From: Bactericera cockerelli
Lineage: Eukaryota; Arthropoda; Insecta; Hemiptera; Triozidae
Assembly (NCBI GenBank): GCA_024516035.1
Contig: CM044963.1
Coordinates: 21,764,176-21,828,175 of the forward strand
DNA length: 64,000 nucleotides
Direction: 5' to 3'
Part shown: piece by piece, positions 45,637 to 56,350 of the stretch
Layout of the letters: the number at the start of each line of letters is the position of its first letter
Numbering within the stretch: the stretch's first letter is position 1
The notes under the pieces: model-generated
What the model was told of the DNA's origin: nothing
The model's database searches: none
Seen by the model: only the letters and a program-made list of their open reading frames with translations
Translations under genes and position numbers: made by a program

Positions 45637-46542
45637 TACAGGGTGATTCAGAAAAGTACCGTCAAACGTTAACCACATATTCTATGGGCTAGTTAAGGAG
45701 GGGTTGACTCTATAAAAGAAAGTGCGCAAATGCCTCCTAACGGAGGGGCGGTCTCAGGAGGGTCAGATGGTAGAAAAAAGGTTCTAACTTTTTAGTCGTT
45801 GCTTGTAATTGAATTTGGTTTTCACCATTTTAAAACCTATGTCATTGTCTACAAAAATGGTCTGAATAATTTTTCCCTCAAATTAACACAAAAGCTTGAA
45901 AATTGAAATTGAAGATTTTAAAACCGCATTAAGTTTTGAAACCTATGCAACTAGCATACAATTTTAGAACAAGAATTTTCAGCCAATTCATTATTTAACA
46001 AGTTTTCAATTTACTCCACTTACATCCATTGTTAAATAATGAATTGGCTGAAAATTCTTGTTCTAAAATTGTATGCTAGTTGCATAGGTTTCAAAACTTA
46101 ATGTGCTTTTAAAATCTTCAATTTCAATTTTCAAGCTTTTGTGTTAATTTGAGGGAAAAATTATTCAGACCATTTTTGTAGACAATGACATAGGTTTCAA
46201 AATGGTGAAAACCAAATTCAATTACAAGCAACGACTAAAAAGTTAGAACGTTTTTTCTTCCATCTGACCCTCCTCAGACCGCCCCTGAAATTGGAATGCT
46301 GTTAAATTGTATGCCAAAAGAAAGGTTTCATCTAGTATTGAGAGTGATTTTTTTACCATATCGCGATATCCCAAATAGGTAAGCCGTAAAATGAAAATTT
46401 CGATTGTTTAAAAACACCTTAAGGGGCGTGTACCTCCGTTAGGAGGCATTTGCGCACTTTCTTTTATAGAGTCGACCCCTCCTTAACTAGCCCATAGAAT
46501 ATGTGGTTAACGTTTGACGGTACTTTTCTGAATCACCCTGTA
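45637..46542. mobile_element. Foldback element family FB2, copy 1 (906 bp)
   Basis: Opens tacagggtgattcagaaaag and closes cttttctgaatcaccctgta. The arms pair to near the centre, leaving a spacer of about 30 bp around aagttttcaatttactccac. The left arm lacks about 150 bp present in the right arm (the segment from gtacacgccccttaag to the gcattccaattt-type region). It carries no coding sequence, unlike copy 2 at 60061. Confidence 0.88.
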
Positions 46543-46621
46543 TAATTGGAAGTCAAAAATGTCAGAAACCAACAAACCAATTACAAACATTAACCTCAAC
46601 CCGCCACGGTGGCGTCGATAT

Positions 46622-46930
46622 AACGGATAGGTGGTCGAGTGGCTAAGGCGGTAGTCTGGTATTCTAGGGATCCAATTAGTTCGGATCCCACCCAGTGCAT
46701 AATTTTCTCTTTCTTATTACCAGTGAGAAAATGGGCATTAATGCAGTATGTAAAGTTGAATCAAAAATAAGGAGAGAAAAAAGATACTTTTGTTGCAGAC
46801 CAAGGAAGATTCCGGGAATGCAAAAGTTAGCGTTGCTAAAATTATTGGATTAAGTACTGTTGGCATAATGGGACTACCTGTCTTGCGCTGACAGTCTAAA
46901 TAAAGCACTACTTATACTTATATACTAAAA
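46622..46930 (+). repeat. SINE-E with Ser/Leu-type tRNA-like head
   Basis: A-box tggtcgagtggctaaggc (46632-46649), B-box-like agttcggatcc near 46678-46688, a body of about 170 bp, then the tail ctgttggcataatgggacta, tgacagtctaaataaagca. The same tail is at 58675-58740 and 11683-11740. Confidence 0.68.
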
Positions 46931-47196
46931 AAAAACTTACCCTTAACTTCGTTTTCAATCATTTACCTGAAAGCAAGAAGAAAACGGATAATAACTAAAT
47001 CAATTATCCAGAAAAAAGTCATCCTCAAGAGAAAACAACACATAAGAATGAACAGGGGTTTCTTTGAGTAGAGAACACTTTAGCGTTGACTAAGTGCTAT
47101 CGTTCGCTAAGGGATCTATTTTTTTTATTTTTATTATTACATATTGATAAATACGAGTAAGAGTGCAATACAAAAAAAAAAAAAAAAAAAAAAAAC
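46931..47196. other. No gene; A23 run
   Basis: An A tract at 47171-47193 precedes cactgccaattatg, also present after an A run at 19680-19700 (part of repeat R or its flank). Confidence 0.4.
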
Positions 47197-47211
47197 ACTG
47201 CCAATTATGGA

Positions 47212-47866
47212 GACAATATGTAAGTCACATCAAGGACTTGGGCATTTATCTTGACAGGACTCTTTCTTTTTCATTCCATGTTGATAAAGCCATTTTGTCC
47301 TTGGCTATGTCTTCAGAAATTCGAAAGGACTCTCTTCTGACGCTTCACACTCTTCAAGGCACTTGTTCGCTCTCTATTAGAGTATTCTTGTATAGTCTGG
47401 TCCCCGCACTATAACATCCAATCTCATACACTTGAAAGAGTACAAAAGAAATTCTTGAAGTTCTATGGTTTTCGTTTTGGACGTGAGATCTCAATAGATA
47501 GCCTTTCTGTAAGACGTGAAAATCACGACCATCGATTTTTTGACAAACTGGTCAAGGGAGAAGTTGATTGTACAAAACTCCTTGAAATTGTAAACTTTGA
47601 TTGTAGTCGCCGTGTTAGGCATACAAAAAGTTACTTTAATGAAAAATGTGAGACAAATAATTTATTTTATGCCCCTAACCGAATGATGCGTGCGGCAATT
47701 AATACTGATAGTAGCATTATTACCTGTTACCAATGTTTATTATTATCTAGTCACTTATTGTTTTATATGTTTTACTTTATCTATTTTTTTTTTTTTAATT
47801 GTACTGATATGTATTTATGTTTTATTTTACACTGGGCTTGACCCGTAAATATACAATTACCAATTA
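47212..47866 (+). pseudogene. LINE ORF2 C-terminal fragment (frameshifted)
   Basis: First frame VSHIKDLGIYLDRTLSFSFH (RT thumb), then after a shift near 47360-47390 another frame gives RSLLEYSCIVWSPHYNIQSH; a third part from 47440 reads ERVQKKFLKFYGFRFGREIS, RRENHDHRFFDKLVKGEVDC and RRVRHTKSYFNEKCETNNLF. This order is typical of jockey/CR1-like LINEs. The fragment is 5'-truncated and ends in a short ttaccaattac-type tail. It interrupts an older repeat (see findings). Confidence 0.72.
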
Positions 47867-48150
47867 CAATACTTCCTCGTGATTGGTTCACATTGTATAG
47901 ACTTCATTTTGAGATTTTCGCTACGTCTGCTATAGGTGTACAAAAAATTGTCGAAATTCGTTCAGTGGTTTCTGAGATTTGCGTGTTACAAAGAATGTAT
48001 TTAACAGAAAAACAGACGGGCCACAAAACCAAAGTTGCTCAGGAGGTAATGAAAACAAATGAAATCGGAGCAAAAAACATTTTTTTAACGAAAACAAACA
48101 CAATACCTTCGATTTCTAATACTAAAGAAATTCATCGAAAGTAATACAAC
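47867..48150 (+). repeat. Interspersed repeat R, deleted copy
   Basis: aatacttcctcgtgattggt, tctgagatttgcgtgttaca, caaaaccaaagttgctcagg and the terminal ccttcgatttctaatactaa match 19700-20400 with an internal deletion of about 400 bp. Confidence 0.68.
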
Positions 48151-48734
48151 CAATAAATTGTCATTCGCTACACAACAACCTACCTATTTTTTTATACAAA
48201 AAAAATGTTTTCTTATGTCCCTTCCAACTTTTTATCAAAGCCAAAATCCAATTAAAGAATCACAAAAAGTTTCTTATCTCAATACATCCTTCTTCTTCTT
48301 CTTCTTCTTTCTGTCTCTTTCTCTCCCCCATCTCCCTCCCTTTCTCTTTATTCTTCTTTTTGTACAAAAATTATTTAAATTCTACAAGATTTTTGCAAGG
48401 ATTAATTTTCAATTTGCTCAACTAGCACAAAAAGTTGAATTTCTGGCGGGAAAACACCAAACTGTCAGCATAGAGAAGAATGGATGGCTCGAAAACTTTT
48501 TTCAAAGTTTTTTTTACTACTTGTTTTTTTTACTTTTTTATAATTCTGAACCTTTATTTTAGTTTTTTTTTACTGCAGGCACATTCATCTTAATTAGAAC
48601 TGTTGTTGTAGTGGTACGAAGGGCGCTCTAACCTACTTTGGCCACAGTGCGATCATTAGTCAACCTTGGGGGTCTTGACATAGTTTTAACTTGAGTTCTT
48701 AATTTTATTTTTACTAGTGAGTCTGGATGGCGTG
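48151..48734. other. No gene recognised
   Basis: Contains a ttcttc run at 48290-48310. The 134-codon frame at 48158-48562 is Phe/Leu-rich and AT-biased, without motif. Confidence 0.4.
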
Positions 48735-49130
48735 GGTACTATAAGTAGGGGGTAGACCAGTAGTCTCGCTAGGAGACTATAAACAAAGAGTAGACTAGTA
48801 GTTTCGCTAGGAGACTATAAACAAAGAGTAGACCAGTAGTCTCGCTAGGAGACTATAAACAAAGAGTAGACCAGTAATCTGGCTGGGAGACTATAAACAA
48901 TGAGTAGACCAGTAGTCTGGCTAGGAGTCTATAAACATAGAGTAGAACAGAAGTCTAGCTGGGGTATTATAAACAGAGAGTAGACCAGTAGTCTGGCTGT
49001 TTTGCTATAAACAAAAAGTAGACCAGTGGTATGTCTGGGGGAGAATAAACTGAAAGTAGACCAGTAGTCTGTCTAGAGGACAATGAACAAAGAGCAGACT
49101 AGTAATCTGGCTGGAGGATTATTCACAGAA
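48735..49130. repeat. 38-bp minisatellite, array 2 (diverged)
   Basis: About ten units with gactataaacaaagagtaga and ccagtagtctggctaggaga, 38 bp apart. It is the same unit as 8785-9155 but with more variation between units. Confidence 0.85.
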
Positions 49131-49139
49131 ACCAAGTGA

Positions 49140-49330
49140 TATTTAAAAAAAAGGTAATTGTGCTCCGGAACTGCTTTCGCATTACTTTAGGGAACTTTAC
49201 CTTTACATCCATGCCGTTCCGGAAACGGAAAATCTCGGTTAGAATTTTCCGCTCCGGCCAGGATTCCAACCCGCAACCTCCGGGTCAGCAACCAATGCTC
49301 TTAACCACTGAGCCACGGAGGTCGGCAAGT
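49140..49330 (-). repeat. tRNA-derived SINE (minus)
   Basis: Minus strand: cctccgtggctcagtggtta with agagca (A-box region), ggttgcgggttggaatcctg (B-box region), then a body cggaacggcatggatgtaaa. No functional tRNA fold is evident. Confidence 0.6.
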
Positions 49331-49555
49331 GATATAACTTGGATACTTCAAACAGGAGCAAAAAAAGTTCGTAGTCAGCCGGAAGCATAAAGCACACCAC
49401 AACAAATACGCACCCCGATTACGGCCATGCCTTGGTTAATCCTAGATCCAAACCCGTTCGAAATACGGCCATAGTATAGTTAGTTAAAAATAATGCCATG
49501 CATCCTTTCAAAACATAAGTACTGCCGATGCCCTCCCATACAAATAACGTAAACG
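49331..49555. other. No gene seen
   Basis: ggccatgccttgg and cggccatag flank a short unassigned stretch. Confidence 0.3.
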
Positions 49556-50345
49556 CGTGCCCTAACCTACACGTGCTATCCAAAGTTCCATAACCCAAGC
49601 ACGCGAACCCCTAAAGTACACGCGCAACCCCTAAAGTACGCGCACCCCTAACGTCCACGCATAACCCCTAAAGTATACGCACAACCCTAAAGTACACGCG
49701 CAACCCTTAAAGTAAACGCATAACCCCTAAAGTACACACGCAACCCCTAAAGTATACGCGCAACCCTAAAGTACACGCACAACCCCTAAGTACCGCATAA
49801 CCCCTAAAGTACACGCGGAACCCTAAGGAAGCGCAACCCCTAAAGTCACGCATAACCCCCAAAGTAACGCACAACCCCTAAAGTCACGCATAACCCCAAA
49901 GTAACCGCACAACCTCTAAAGTACACGCGCAACCCCTAAAGTACACGCATAACCCCTAAAGTACACACGCAACCCTAAAGTACACGCGCAACCCCTTAAG
50001 TACACGCACAACCCTAAAGTACACGCGCGAACCCTTAAGGAAAGCGCAACCCCTAAAAATATACGCGCAACCCCTAAAGTATACGCGCACCCTAAAGTAC
50101 ACGCGCACCCTAATGTACACGCCAACCGCTAAAGTACACCCAACCCCTAAAGTACATCGCGCAACTCTCTGAAGTACTCGCGAACCCCTAAAGTTCACGC
50201 GCGACCCATAACAAGTACAGCGCACCCTAAGTACGCAACCCTTAAAGTTACAACGCAACCGTAAATGTAAAACGCGCACCCCTAAAGTACCCGCGCTCCT
50301 CTGAAGTATTCACAACCTATATTACCACCAACCCCTAAATATACG
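49556..50345. repeat. 20-bp minisatellite, degenerate
   Basis: About 35 units of caacccctaaagtacacgcg, with many 1-2 bp indels. Minus-strand frames rich in Cys/Val/Arg/Gly are artefacts. Confidence 0.9.
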
Positions 50346-50389
50346 CGAACCTCTCCAAACACACTCCCCCATCAAGCACACCCCTTATA

Positions 50390-50870
50390 ATTGTCTATCT
50401 CTCTATCTCTATCTCTCTCTTATCTTTCTCTTTCTCTCTCTATCTCTCTTCTAGCATTTTCTGCCTCATGAACAATGACCACATTTTCAATTTTCTACAC
50501 AAGTTTAAACTTGAACATCCTTTCTCTCTCTATCTCTCTCTTCGCTCTTAATTTTTTTCTACATCTTATTACTCTCTATCTCACTCTTTATCTCATCTCG
50601 TACAATACTCTCTCTCTCTCATCTTTACTCTCCTCTCTAATAATGGCTTTTTCTGATGTATTGTCTTCATTCTTCTTATCTCTCTCTTTAGTCATTCTCT
50701 TTTCCTATATACCCCAATCTCTTCTCATCGTTTACTTCTTTTTCCCTCTTTTCTCCCTTGCCCCTACCTTATCCTTATACGCTTATTTCCTTTCATCTCT
50801 CTCTCATCTTGTCAGGAGTTTTAGACAAGTAATCAATTATTTTTGTCTCAATAACGACACTTCGAAGTAT
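50390..50870. repeat. Pyrimidine-rich low-complexity DNA
   Basis: tctctatctctc tracts grading into CT-rich sequence; no gene. Confidence 0.65.
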
Positions 50871-51284
50871 TAAAATCAATAGCCTTAAACTAAACAAACT
50901 CGAACACTAATCAGGCAGTTGAGGCTGAGTAGCAGAGTTTGCTCTAGATAGCATTGCGGATATTTTCTGCTTTATTTTGGAATGGTTTTAACTTTTTTTT
51001 TTTTGAAACTAACATAAAGGGTCAAAAAAATATTTCAAAATATGTAATGTAATGGCAAGAACAGAAGTGCCTTCACCACTTTAAATACAGAAATGAACAA
51101 ATGGAATATTCCCTGATTTTTCTATATCAAAATTTATAGATTTTTTTTACTATAGTCAGTTTTAAGTGCATATTCTCAACAAGCTGCACTTGCACTAGAG
51201 GAAGCAGAATATTGCTAAGGAGCACAGAATATTGCTTCTGAGAGTCCAAGGTGTTCACTGTTCACCTCGCATATCAATCCTTTA
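50871..51284. other. No gene seen
   Basis: AT-rich; cagaatattgctaaggagca and a near copy cagaatattgcttctgag lie at 51207-51243. Confidence 0.35.
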
Positions 51285-52235
51285 GTCTAGTAATCCTGGC
51301 TTTTAAAAATGCAAGTTTTGGTGTAGTTTTGATTTTTTGTACCATAGTGTATTTTGAGCTGCTGAACACGAATCTAAGGTTTGCCAACAAAAATTTTACC
51401 GGCAATTTTTTTTACAGGCAAAAAACAGGCAAAAAATTGGACTATTTTTAGTTTTTCTGAAATATCTCCCAAGTGATTTAATGAACGCCAACACACTCTA
51501 TACAAAGTTGTTCACAACTAAATTTCCAACATTTTATATTCTACAAAAGAAATTGTGCGACCAACCTTTGAGCTTTGAGGGCGCCCGCAAAATGCAGGCA
51601 AAAAATCAAATGTGGCCACATTTGCGATTTTTTAAAATTTTACTTCAAAATAACGCTCCTGACAATATTTTTGGCAGTTAAAGACGTCATTGATGGCTTA
51701 CAGGCTAAAGTTTCAGACTTTTTCAGCCTTTTAGAAGGACCTTTGCAGCCTTTTGGAGTGATCACAGTCACCTGTGTCTATCTAGAACCCTGGTTTTAAA
51801 ACAAAAAGTTTTGCTGTACTTGTGATTTTTGGTAATATAGTGTATTTATAGCTGCAAAGTATGAATTTGACGTTTGCCAACAAAAAAATGGCGTCATTTT
51901 TTTAACAGGCAAAAACGGCCTGAATGGAGCTTTTTTCAGTTTTTAACAATATCTCCGAAACTATGCATTTCAAAGCAACGTTGGGTGAATACTAAGTTCA
52001 ACATAACTGAATTTCCTACATATTATGTTCCCAATATTTTTTTTGTGCAACCAACCTTTGAGCTTTGAGAGCGTCCTCAAAGCCCAGGCAAAAAGTCAGA
52101 AAAGGCAAATTTGGACTTTTTGAAGTTTTACCTCGACATATAACCTACTTGGCAGTGTGTATGATATTGTTTAGTTTAGACTCTATGGGTCTAAACTTTA
52201 GAAGCTAAATTTCGTGACTTTTGCAGATTTTTTGT
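51285..52235. mobile_element. Left inverted arm of a large element
   Basis: About 950 bp, repeated in reverse complement at 53705-54955. It is made of two related modules of about 480 bp (about 51300-51790 and 51790-52235), each with a tgccaacaaaaa block, acaggcaaaaa, an aatatctccaaa-type block, gtgcgaccaacctttgagct and aggcaaaaaatca. Frames inside (for example MPTKKWRHFF) occur on both arms and are arm sequence, not genes. Confidence 0.82.
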
Positions 52236-52370
52236 AATACCTGGATCTAGATCAGGATCACTTGCATCAATCTAGGACTGTGGTGTTTCGCTTTCTAGCT
52301 CTGATCAACACGTTGCTTTGAAGGATGCAGGAGTAAAAAGAGACAACAAAAATAGAATGGAGATGTTCGA

Positions 52371-53660
52371 ATGGTCCCCGTGAATCCCACAACTTTATTC
52401 CAACGGATTTCATTTGCTAAGTATTCCAACGAAAAACTCGAAAACTTTTTGAGCTACGATCTAGGACCTTATTCTCTGTCACTTTTTGACAAAGGATGCA
52501 TGAGAAGAGGAACAAAGTCCACTCTATACAAAGATCTTAAGCCCCTGACGAACAAGCACTTTACTGGTCAGGTGCAATATGTAATTGATGGGGAATTCCT
52601 GTTACACAGAGTTGTCTGGCCTACAAATGCATCATTCTCTTCAAACTGTGACAGATACATGCAGTATGTCATCTCCAAATATCCTGGGGCAGTAGTTGTC
52701 TTCGATGGCTAGCCTGAAGATATTCAAAGAGGAACAAAGACAGCTGAGCGTATGAGGAGAACGAGGACTCTCTCATCTGCAGACATGCTTTTTGATGACA
52801 CCATGACACCAACAATGTCAAAAGATAATTTTCTAGCAAATCCAAGAAATAAGAGTCGTCTCATTGACTTACTTGCTACCAAGCTTTCAGAAGCAGGTTT
52901 GCAATATAAGCAGGCAGAAGAAGATGCAGGCGTACTGATTGTTACGACCGCACTCAAATGAGACTATTACTATAGTAGGGGAATATTAGTAATCTTGATT
53001 GTGCTCTGTGAAGTTGACAATGTCTTCTATTTAAAACTTGGAAAGCAGACCATTTGTCCAGCTTTGTATTCACCCCTTGAAGCTGCAACTTCCTCATGCG
53101 TGAAAGAACACATCCCTACATGCAATGAGCAGGTGTGATAAGACGTCGGCTCTCTTTAAACAAGGAAAAAGGGAAATTTTTAAAAACCCTTGTAAAAAGT
53201 CCTAGTCTTGGAAAAGTTATAAACGTCTTCAAAGACTTCAAAGACTCTAAAGCGTCCCAAGACTCTGTAGCGGCAGCAGGAGAACGCTTCTTAATACATT
53301 TGTATGCGTCCAGTGGAAAAAGTCCGTCTTCACTTAACCATCTGCGTTGCCAACACTTAACCAAAACATATGTTATACCAAGGTAGCCTTTAGAATCAAC
53401 TCCAACATTGCTGCGTTACCACCGTGTGCACTCCCTCAGGGTGTACCCTGTACCATCAAGTGCAACAATGGTTGGGAGTAAGTAAAGCTCCTGAAGAATG
53501 GGGATGGAAGCAAACTCAAACAGGTCTAGAATCTATATTAAATCTCTCTGCCCCGCTCCCCCCTGAAGCTCGTTTCCTGCATATGTACAGGAAACTGTGG
53601 CTGCAGGAAAGCAGGACTCTCCTGCTCCGCTCTATGCTTGCATTGCGATATCATGCCATC
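52371..53660 (+). pseudogene. Decayed PIN-like/Cys-rich protein gene of a large transposon
   Basis: The frame from 52371 is continuous to 52961 except for TAG at 52710-52712. It has VIDGEFLLHRVVWP (Asp73), VVVFDG, RMRRTRTLSSADMLFDD and EEDAGVLIV, a pattern like the acidic motifs of PIN/FEN1-type nuclease folds. Frameshifts near 52955 and 53000 follow. Later frames give SLGKVINVFKDF, VAAAGERFLIHLYA, QVQQWLGVSKAPEEWGW and, shifted again near 53565, a Cys cluster SCICTGNCGCRKAGLSC. I know this motif order from recurrent uncharacterised proteins of arthropods and cnidarians, not from a named enzyme. Activity is not established. The reading of the family is moderate, the pseudogene status firm. 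Confidence 0.7.
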
Positions 53661-53704
53661 AATGGAGGACCCTGATCCAAGTCCCTCACAAAGATGTACT
53701 GTAA

Positions 53705-54955
53705 ATGTCAAAAAATTTAGCCTTTAAACCATTATTAATATCATTCACACTGCCAAGAAGTTTATGTCGAGGTAAAACTTCAAAAAGTCCAAATTTGCCT
53801 TTTCTGACTTTTTGCCTGGGCTTTGAGGACGCTCTCAAAGCTCAAAGGTTGGTTGCACAAAAAAATATTGGGAACATAATATGTAGGAAATTCAGTTATG
53901 TTGAACTTAGTATTCACCCAACGTTGCTTTGAAATGCATAGTTTCGGAGATATTGTTAAAAACTGAAAAAAGCTCCATTCAGGCCGTTTTTGCCTGTTAA
54001 AAAAATGACGCCATTTTTTTGTTGGCAAACGTCAAATTCATACTTTGCAGCTATAAATACACTATATTACCAAAAATCACAAGTACAGCAAAACTTTTTG
54101 TTTTAAAACCAGGGTTCTAGATAGACACAGGTGACTGTGATCACTCCAAAAGGCTGCAAAGGTCCTTCTAAAAGGCTGAAAAAGTCTGAAACTTTAGCCT
54201 GTAAGCCATCAATGACGTCTTTAACTGCCAAAAATATTGTCAGGAGTGTTATTTTGAAGTAAAATTTTAAAAAAATCGCAAATGTGGCCACATTTGATTT
54301 TTTGCCTGCATTTTGCGGGCGCCCTCAAAGCTCAAAGGTTGGTCGCACAATTTTTTTTGTAGAATATAAAATGTAGGGAATTTAGTTGTGAACAACTTTG
54401 TATAGAGTTAGTGTTGGCGTTTATTAAATCACTTGGGAGATATTTCAGAAAAACTAAAAATAGTCCAATTTTTTGCCTGTTTTTCGCCTGTAAAAAAAAT
54501 TGCCGGTAAAAGCCAGCCTCCGTGGCGTAATGGTTGTGACTACTGCCCGTGGTCCAGAGTTCCCGAGTTCAACTCACGGTTGGAGCAGACTTTTCGAAGA
54601 AAATTCTGTTTCATCCAAACACGTGAGGCTGGCATTTCCGGCCCAACCCAGGCTGGGTGAGGTTAATGTGGGTAGCTGGTACGATTCCCAGCGAATGGAG
54701 GGTAAAACCCCCGTCCTGACTATCTATCTCAGTCAGGACGTTAAAACCAAATAGAATCAACTGGTCACAATAGATCTAATTAGGTCGCAGTGTTAATTGT
54801 AAGGGTTTCACTGAAAACCCTGCAACCAGGTCAGATAATAATAATAACCTCAGATTCGTGTTCAGCAGCTCAAAATACACTATGGTACAAAAAATCAAAA
54901 CTACACCAAAACTTGCATTTATTTCGCTATTTTTGGGCTTGCGGTACTAGACTAC
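53705..54955. mobile_element. Right inverted arm of the large element
   Basis: Reverse complement of 51285-52235 with few differences over most of its length. It is interrupted by SINE-A at 54511-54847. Homology to the left arm ends near agtctagta at about 54945. The ORF at 53780-54028 (minus) equals the one in the left arm. Confidence 0.82.
54511..54847 (+). repeat. SINE-A, full-length copy 2, inside the right arm
   Basis: A-box tggcgtaatgg (54523-54533), B-box gagttcaactc (54565-54575), body gtgaggctggcatttccggc, gtacgattcccagcgaatgg, aaaccaaatagaatcaactg, tail cagataataataataa. It is the longest copy and matches 36361-36544 at its 3' end. Confidence 0.88.
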
Positions 54956-55815
54956 TTCTACATACATGACATAAAATGTTATCATTATTATTTTAAAGAT
55001 GAGTGTTAGAGCTGTTAGAGAGCCTTTTTTATTTCGTAGCCATGAAACAAGAGCTACTGTAGTCGCTTAAGGTCTGTGTTGTAGCCTGCCGTAGTATACC
55101 TCCCCTCTGATGGGCGAAAAGTGATACAATGCTTCCCATGTAGGTGCTGGATCAACACGAGCGCACCGGAAAGTATCCTTTACAAACAACTGTAGCCAAA
55201 TTTTTAATTCAATTTTTTGTCAGCGCGGGGGTTCGAACCATTGACACAGAAAGTAACTAAAAGATTACAACCCTAGAGATAAATGTATGCACTAGATAGG
55301 ATTTGATCGAGTGATTTCATGCTGACTAAATCAGCAAACTAGCGATTGGAACAATCCACCAATTTTTTTATTTCCTTCATTTTATTTACCATTGATCCAA
55401 GCTAAATGATACAATCTCTATGTACCAGGAAATACGATCTTATTAATATCAAGTTAAAACAACAATACCAATTTCATCTGTATACAAAAAAAGAAAATAA
55501 TACAATTTATTTATTTATTATTATTGTTATTGAAATAATTACTTTCATAAATTAACCATATTAAACTTATACATACGAGTATACATATAAAAAGTAACAA
55601 AATTCCATTTTACACAAAAACCCATATCTACCCTCAAATCCATGTCGTGTTTAGGTAAACAAAATAATGTTATTTAAAACAAGATAATAGGTCCCAAAAC
55701 AGAATAAAAAGCTGTAACAAAACCAAATATATGAGAGTAAACTTTTTTTTTTTTAATTCTACAAAAATATTTGTGTGTTTTGTGTCGCAACAGCATTTAA
55801 TGTACTTTGACATGC
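54956..55815. other. No gene recognised
   Basis: tagccatgaaacaagagcta (55038-55057) resembles 11322-11340, so a shared repeat is likely. A tRNA-like B-box in reverse (gggggttcgaaccattgaca, 55208-55227) marks another SINE relic. Confidence 0.4.
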
Positions 55816-56350
55816 TCCAATTAAACTTTGTTCTCCCTCTTTCCCTTTTCTTCTTCCTCTCTTTCCTTCTCTCTCACAAACACACACTCAATTTGTCTCC
55901 CATTATTCTTGTTTCTCTTTCCTTTATCTCTATTGTCCTTTTATATTTCTAATCTTCTCCTCTTACACTGGATCTTTATCTTTTTTTTTCAATCCCTCTC
56001 TCTCTCTCTTTCTTTGTCTTTCTGCTAGCTCTCTCCCTCTCTCTCTCCCTATTTGTCTCTCTCTCTTTCTATCTCTATCTCTCTCTTGTTGTCTCACTTA
56101 TCACTTCTGTGTCTCTTTCTTCATATTTTTTCCCCTCTATATTTCTCTTATTTTCCTCATATACTGTATCTGTATCCTTTTCTTATCTTTAACCCGTCTC
56201 TCTTTTTCTTCTATTATTCTTTAGCTTTTTCGTTCTCTGTCTATCTATCTCTATTTATTTCCCACTCCCTCACTATTTCTCTCTCTCTCTCTCTCTCTCC
56301 TCTCTCTCCTCTCTCTCTCTCTCTCTCCCTCAATCTCTCTCATCTAATTT
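55816..56350. repeat. Pyrimidine-rich low-complexity DNA
   Basis: CT tracts, purest at 56278-56340; frames through it are artefacts. Confidence 0.75.

Noticed and set aside
48158..48562. 134-codon Phe-rich ORF
   Set aside because: AT-rich composition and a ttc run explain it; no motif was seen.
49956..50279. Cys/Arg-rich minus-strand ORF
   Set aside because: It is the reverse frame of the 20-bp satellite.
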